DNA of 64,000 bases from Lingula anatina (Eukaryota > Brachiopoda > Lingulata > Lingulida > Lingulidae): positions 547,804 to 611,803 of the forward strand of contig NW_019773736.1 in the NCBI RefSeq assembly GCF_001039355.2, read 5' to 3'. Shown piece after piece: positions 61,356-64,000 of this stretch (positions are counted from its first letter, which is position 1; every line of letters starts with the position of its first letter). Made by a program: the position numbers and the translations under genes. The notes beneath the pieces are model-generated. The model was not told where the DNA came from and searched no databases. It saw nothing but the letters and a program-made list of their open reading frames with translations.

Positions 61356-61356
<1 letters not shown>
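60196..61356 (-). mobile_element. Non-autonomous Tc1/mariner element with ~366-bp inverted repeats
   Basis: The 1,161-bp element is bounded by near-perfect inverted repeats at 60196-60562 and 60991-61356, whose outer ends read CTCTTGCCCAAAATGG. It is flanked by TA on both sides, the Tc1/mariner target, here within a (TA)n tract. The centre encodes only the C-terminal part of a transposase with a stop codon. It sits in the intron between exons 3 and 4, splitting the F5/8 type C coding region without harming it. The long repeats reach into the transposase end, so the copy is an internally deleted derivative. Confidence 0.93.
60523..61000 (-). pseudogene. Tc1-like transposase remnant (C-terminal part, one stop)
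   Basis: An open stretch at 60523-60831 has the transposase landmarks HDNVTQHTAR (second catalytic Asp) and SPDANPIEHMWDELGR (catalytic Glu region). The same frame continues upstream with VLYVWGAI and PLDENLNAARYRDIL, then a TAG at 60880-60882. The helix-turn-helix N-terminal half and first catalytic Asp region are missing, so it cannot encode an active enzyme. Confidence 0.9.

Positions 61357-61419
<63 letters not shown>
61357..61419. repeat. (TA)n microsatellite beside Tc1-like element
   Basis: A long uninterrupted TA run directly outside the right inverted repeat of the Tc1-like element; a matching run lies outside its left end. Confidence 0.95.
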
Positions 61420-61425
<6 letters not shown>

Positions 61426-61609
61426 GAGAAACAAATGGTACATAATTTTATGATATTCATTATTATATCTGTTATATTATCTACTGTCTCGCAAATTTTT
61501 GTAGATGCAGAACTTTTCAAACTGACGTGAAATAACTTTTAGCATTGACGCATTGACGTGTATTAGAATTCTATTAGAGCACGTTTCTGGCTAAGTTAGT
61601 TATCCTTAA

Positions 61610-61611
61610 AT

Positions 61612-61646
<35 letters not shown>

Positions 61647-61647
61647 T
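61610..61647. repeat. (TTTA)n microsatellite
   Basis: Nine to ten TTTA/ATTT tetranucleotides in the exon 3-4 intron. Confidence 0.9.
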
Positions 61648-61710
61648 CTAATTTGTTGGTTTGTTTTTATTTATTGGATCTGAAAGTGGAAGATTTGCAA
61701 AAACTTTTAC

Positions 61711-61988
61711 CTTATATTCCTGCCAGCTTCCCGTGTTTGCATCTCGGTACATCAGGTAATATCTAGTTACATAACCCAACAATGATCCAGATGTGTAACC
61801 ACGGGTTTCTATGGAAGTCATATACATTGGTTGGGCAAACCGGGTCTCTAAGTATTCACCAGAATATGACCGAGGACGCCAATATTGTCCAGAATGTCGA
61901 GTGAGATCGCCATAAGTATAGGTAGTCGAGGATGAGTAATAGGATGAACCGGTTGTCGTTGATGTCGCTAACACCTGGGTTGCGTTGC
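61711..61988 (-). CDS. Exon 3: F5/8 type C (discoidin) domain, N-terminal half
   Basis: Phase 1/0. The reading NATQVLATS, then QYWRPRS, EYLETRFAQP, MTSIETRGY and YYLMYRDANTGSWQEYK has the family's typical W, 'yl.i.f' strand, I-T-G and 'Y.l.YS.dg..W..Y' landmarks. The usual terminal Cys pair of coagulation-factor members is absent. Such domains bind carbohydrate or phospholipid at cell surfaces. The fold is completed by exon 4 across an intron carrying a Tc1-like element. Confidence 0.88.
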
Positions 61989-62096
61989 CTTAAAAACAGG
62001 TAATAAATCATGTACTAATGGATTACTAATACCATGCAATATGTAATTCGCTGAATAAATTCAATATAATTAGAATCATAGCAAATTTACACTCAC

Positions 62097-62507
62097 CTCC
62101 TAGACCTCCATAGGCGAATTTGAAACCATGGTACTGCGAGGTAGTGGTTGCATACTTAAGGGCTATACGGCCTCCTCCTCCGCCGCCGCCACCGCTCATC
62201 CCACCGCTGCCACCAACTGCAGATATGCGTCCAGTTCCAGAAATGGTTGGAGCTTCAATGAAAATGCTGCCTCCGCTCCCACCTCCAGATACTGGATCCT
62301 TGGCGTCTTGCCCATCAGCTGCTACCGTGCCGTCAATTGTTATGGTAGTGTTGGCAGACAAGTGAATGACGCCACCGCCATTTCCCCCACCGACGCCACC
62401 ACCCCCGCTGCCATATTTTAATGGCGCAACCGTACTGCCATACGCGACTGCTTCATTTGAGGAGAGAAAAATGTTTGCAGAGCTTCCACCTCTTCCTCCA
62501 TAGGAAC
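62097..62507 (-). CDS. Exon 2: module segments a-d, first Gly-rich module
   Basis: Phase 1/1. It encodes the linker GSYGGRGGSS, KYGSGGG, the strand ending ITIDGTVAADG, GGGSGGSIFI, ISAVGG, then GGGGGGGRIALKY and FAYGGLGG. This is the most upstream clear module copy. CpG dinucleotides are frequent here, unlike in exons below 54 kb. Downstream the module is interrupted by the discoidin cassette of exons 3-4. Confidence 0.9.
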
Positions 62508-62765
62508 CTGAAACCAAAGGTGTTTTTTCGCTTATTTAATTTGGGTACTTGTTATCAGGGATTACATTCTAACTAGCTGATACCGGTCACAACAATCGTT
62601 GAACCATGATAAGAGATTAGTATCATTTTATATTAATATATATTTATAATAATAATAATAATTTAAAAAAAGAAAAGAAAACAGAGGGGATTGGCAGCCA
62701 AGGAACTTACCACTCGGCCGACAAATCCTGCTATCTGATGTAGTGTTATTGACAATATATGATAC

Positions 62766-62804
62766 CTGTCACACATGCCGAAGCTTTACGGAAATTGTCG
62801 GAGG
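62766..62804 (-). CDS. Possible exon 1: 39-nt Cys-containing linker (uncertain)
   Basis: Candidate micro-exon, phase 1/1, reading SDNFRKASACVTG. Its acceptor has a fine pyrimidine tract (GCATTTTTTTAG) and its donor is ACAG/GTATCA. The phase fits exon 2 exactly, and it resembles exon 5, another short phase 1/1 exon with one Cys ending in Gly. A competing exon at 62711-62765 (strong GTAAGT donor, 19 codons, also one Cys) would fit the same phase; both cannot be used together because of an in-frame stop. Confidence 0.35.
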
Positions 62805-62885
62805 CTAAAAAAATGCCTTTAAAATATACTTTTAACAATTATAATCAAATTGAAACTACGGCCACTATCTTCCCACTGCCTTATG

Positions 62886-63059
62886 CAGGGGCGGATCCAG
62901 GGTTATTTGAAGGGGCCCGGTTTTTATGATTCAGCTAGTCAAAATTCTAATTTCAAGAAGGGACCATTGGTTTGATTTTTTTCAGAAATCGAAGGGGCGG
63001 GGGGGGGGGGGGTTTAGGACCCCCCTGACACCACCACCCCACCCCTAAATCCGCCACTG
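62886..63059. mobile_element. Short MITE-like element with CAGnGGCGGAT ends
   Basis: The 174-bp segment starts CAGGGGCGGAT and ends ATCCGCCACTG, an 11-bp inverted repeat with one mismatch. It contains a long G-run and a C-run and no coding sequence. Similar GGCGGATCCA-ended elements are common in invertebrate genomes and are usually grouped with hAT-like non-autonomous transposons (recollection, not a search). The flanks CCTTATG and CCTATGG are only roughly duplicated. Confidence 0.5.
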
Positions 63060-63401
63060 CCTATGGTATTGCTAATACCTGTCAGTTCAACAGATAGTTG
63101 TCGTTTGGGAGAAAAACGTGAAAAAAAAAGACTTCAGCCGATCTGCTATTACTATATTGATTGTGAGCAGTAAAAACCAAATTAAATAAGTGATAAGATT
63201 TCAGATATAAAATTATAAGACAGGCCCCTTCCTTTTCGTCAGCATGTTCAACTGTAATGCCTGTGCGCAGTGTTACTCATTGTATATCATTTATCAAGCT
63301 CATACCACAAACTGACAAAAGTAACAAGAAACAATTTGGGTTTCGTTACTATAAGTAGCATATCATAGTAAGGATATTCTCATAAAAATGAATTGCGACG
63401 C

Positions 63402-63427
63402 TATATATATATATATATATATATATG
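63402..63427. repeat. (TA)n microsatellite
   Basis: About thirteen TA dinucleotides in the 5' flank. Confidence 0.9.
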
Positions 63428-63965
63428 TTGTAAGGTGAAACTCATTTTTAGTTACTGTTAGGCAGATATTGGGGAAGGGGGGAGGGGGGGAACCAGCCTC
63501 CTACCTGAGCCTGGTGCTGATTTAAAAACACTTTATACACGTCACGGAACTATATAATATACATAGCTGATTGTGTAATCGCTTCCAGCATATAACGCAA
63601 TGATTCAGAGCTTAGCTACACTCCCTGACCAGAAGATACAGGATATTAAAAAGGGAGAGCATTCCTTAATTACATGTTTATTTTTATTTTTTAGATGGTA
63701 CAATTTAAGGATACAAATAGCATGGTTCTGTGATCCGAGTGTGCCCTTTCTAAACTTTTCGGAATGAACATGTTATCTTATTTTGGATATCAGAATGTAC
63801 TCGGAAATGAAGCCATGCAAAATTTTATGTGCTGTTTATGGTCTTCTCACTTAACGTTCCATGGGTAATCAACACACGTGCGTGCATGCGCACACACGCA
63901 CATACACACAAACAGATAGAAAAAGAGACACGCACATAAAGCATTACCATGCCAAATGAATATTT

Positions 63966-63967
<2 letters not shown>

Positions 63968-64000
<33 letters not shown>
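63968..64000. repeat. Homopolymer T tract at window edge
   Basis: At least 33 consecutive T reach the end of the window. It may continue beyond. It could be the A-tail of a minus-strand retroposed sequence or a simple low-complexity tract; nothing here decides. Confidence 0.9.

Larger units (their letters stand above)
202..62804 (-). other. Gene: giant multi-exon Gly-rich modular extracellular-type protein (partial at both ends)
   Basis: This is a single gene model of 84 supported exons plus one doubtful 5' exon. I placed the splice sites by reading GT-AG (once GC-AG) signals on the minus strand and requiring phase agreement; all junctions join in frame without a stop, about 10,900 codons in total. 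The product repeats a Gly-rich module of about 420-450 residues at least 24 times, counted by the GGRIAVY-like motif. Inserts are one F5/8 type C domain, two galactose-binding-like domains, one Cys-rich segment and one long Gly-poor beta-repeat block. Numerous sequons such as NVTG, NITV and NLTI argue for secretion. Function is unknown; an extracellular matrix, mucus or shell/cuticle role is only inference. Coding density is about half of the span, high for an animal gene. It could in principle be several genes, but no terminal stop or new start interrupts the chain. Confidence 0.85.
62805..64000. other. Upstream flank or 5' intron, no coding segment recognised
   Basis: These 1.2 kb at the 5' side of the gene hold a MITE-like repeat (62886-63059), a (TA)n tract near 63402-63427, G-rich runs near 63475, a degenerate CA/CG-rich tract near 63880-63935 and a terminal T-run. 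I looked for an ATG followed by a hydrophobic leader on the minus strand and found only short frames ended by stops. It is either a long intron or the promoter-proximal flank. Confidence 0.5.

Noticed and set aside
202-62507. Collagen, silk or PE-PGRS-like protein
   Set aside because: There is no G-X-Y triplet run and no poly-Ala blocks; Gly-rich parts alternate with hydrophobic strands in a fixed order.
202-62507. Bacterial operon or contamination
   Set aside because: Consistent GT-AG introns, microsatellites and animal-type transposons show a eukaryotic genome.
63200-63860. Start codon with signal peptide for the gene
   Set aside because: Minus-strand ATGs here (for example near 63300, 63380 and 63815) run into stops within about ten codons.

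Overview
The window is eukaryotic, AT-rich (roughly a third G+C) DNA filled by part of a single intron-rich gene read on the minus strand, 5' end towards 64 kb and 3' end towards 1. I could chain 84 exons (positions 62507 down to 202) by splice signals. Every junction keeps one reading frame, giving about 32.7 kb of coding sequence (about 10,900 residues). The protein is open at both ends: no convincing start codon or signal peptide and no terminal stop/poly(A) signal is visible. The genome is probably that of a marine invertebrate, most likely a mollusc. The clues are a TTAA-flanked MITE whose ends resemble the AGGGA-ATAACTC ends I associate with molluscan MITEs, Tc1-like and DIRS-like relics, and frequent acatgta words; this is inference, not proof.

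The protein is built from at least 24 copies of a Gly-rich module of roughly 420-450 residues. Segments are named a-g in the entries: (a) His-Gly-Gly linker (GSHGG-GGRG) then YG-LY-P--FGSGG; (b) a hydrophobic strand ending VDG-I-ANG, then GGGSGGSIWI; (c) L-G-G-I-ANGG then GGRIAVY; (d) F-G--A-GG, then GG-GTVYL and L-IDN; (e) a W(I/L) strand then FDE--I-G-AHLA; (f) GD-TG--H-G--Q then LPF-V-VY and G-L-L; (g) strand repeats with NITVD-GG-I--DG-GY leading to GPGAG of the next module. Many N-x-S/T sequons and no obvious membrane segment suggest a secreted, matrix-like protein with beta-helix or beta-roll repeats. I know of related unnamed 'glycine-rich proteins' in plants; I cannot name a characterised animal orthologue, so no gene symbol is given.

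Layout, 5' to 3': 62.8-59.0 kb, first module carrying an inserted F5/8 type C (discoidin) domain whose intron holds a Tc1/mariner element; 58.9-56.6 kb, one 2.3-kb exon of a different Gly-poor beta repeat; 56.6-55.8 kb, an intron with a probable assembly duplication around a single N; 56-46 kb, split modules; 46.0-42.2 kb, a 3.8-kb exon with three intronless modules; 42-14 kb, finely split modules, two with galactose-binding-like inserts (41.0-39.9 and 33.4-31.9 kb) and one with a Cys-rich insert (24.3-24.1 kb); 15.6-11.2 kb, large exons; 9.3-7.6 kb, a DIRS-like retroelement relic inside an intron; 6.9-2.9 kb, a 3.9-kb exon with three more intronless modules; 2.6-0.2 kb, further split exons leaving the window. 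CpG is common above about 54.3 kb and scarce below it, which fits the 5' part of the gene lying at the high-coordinate end.

All other introns (mostly 180-490 bases) are AT-rich and show nothing I recognise beyond splice signals; those with content have their own entries. Phase below means the number of codon bases before the intron (upstream/downstream).
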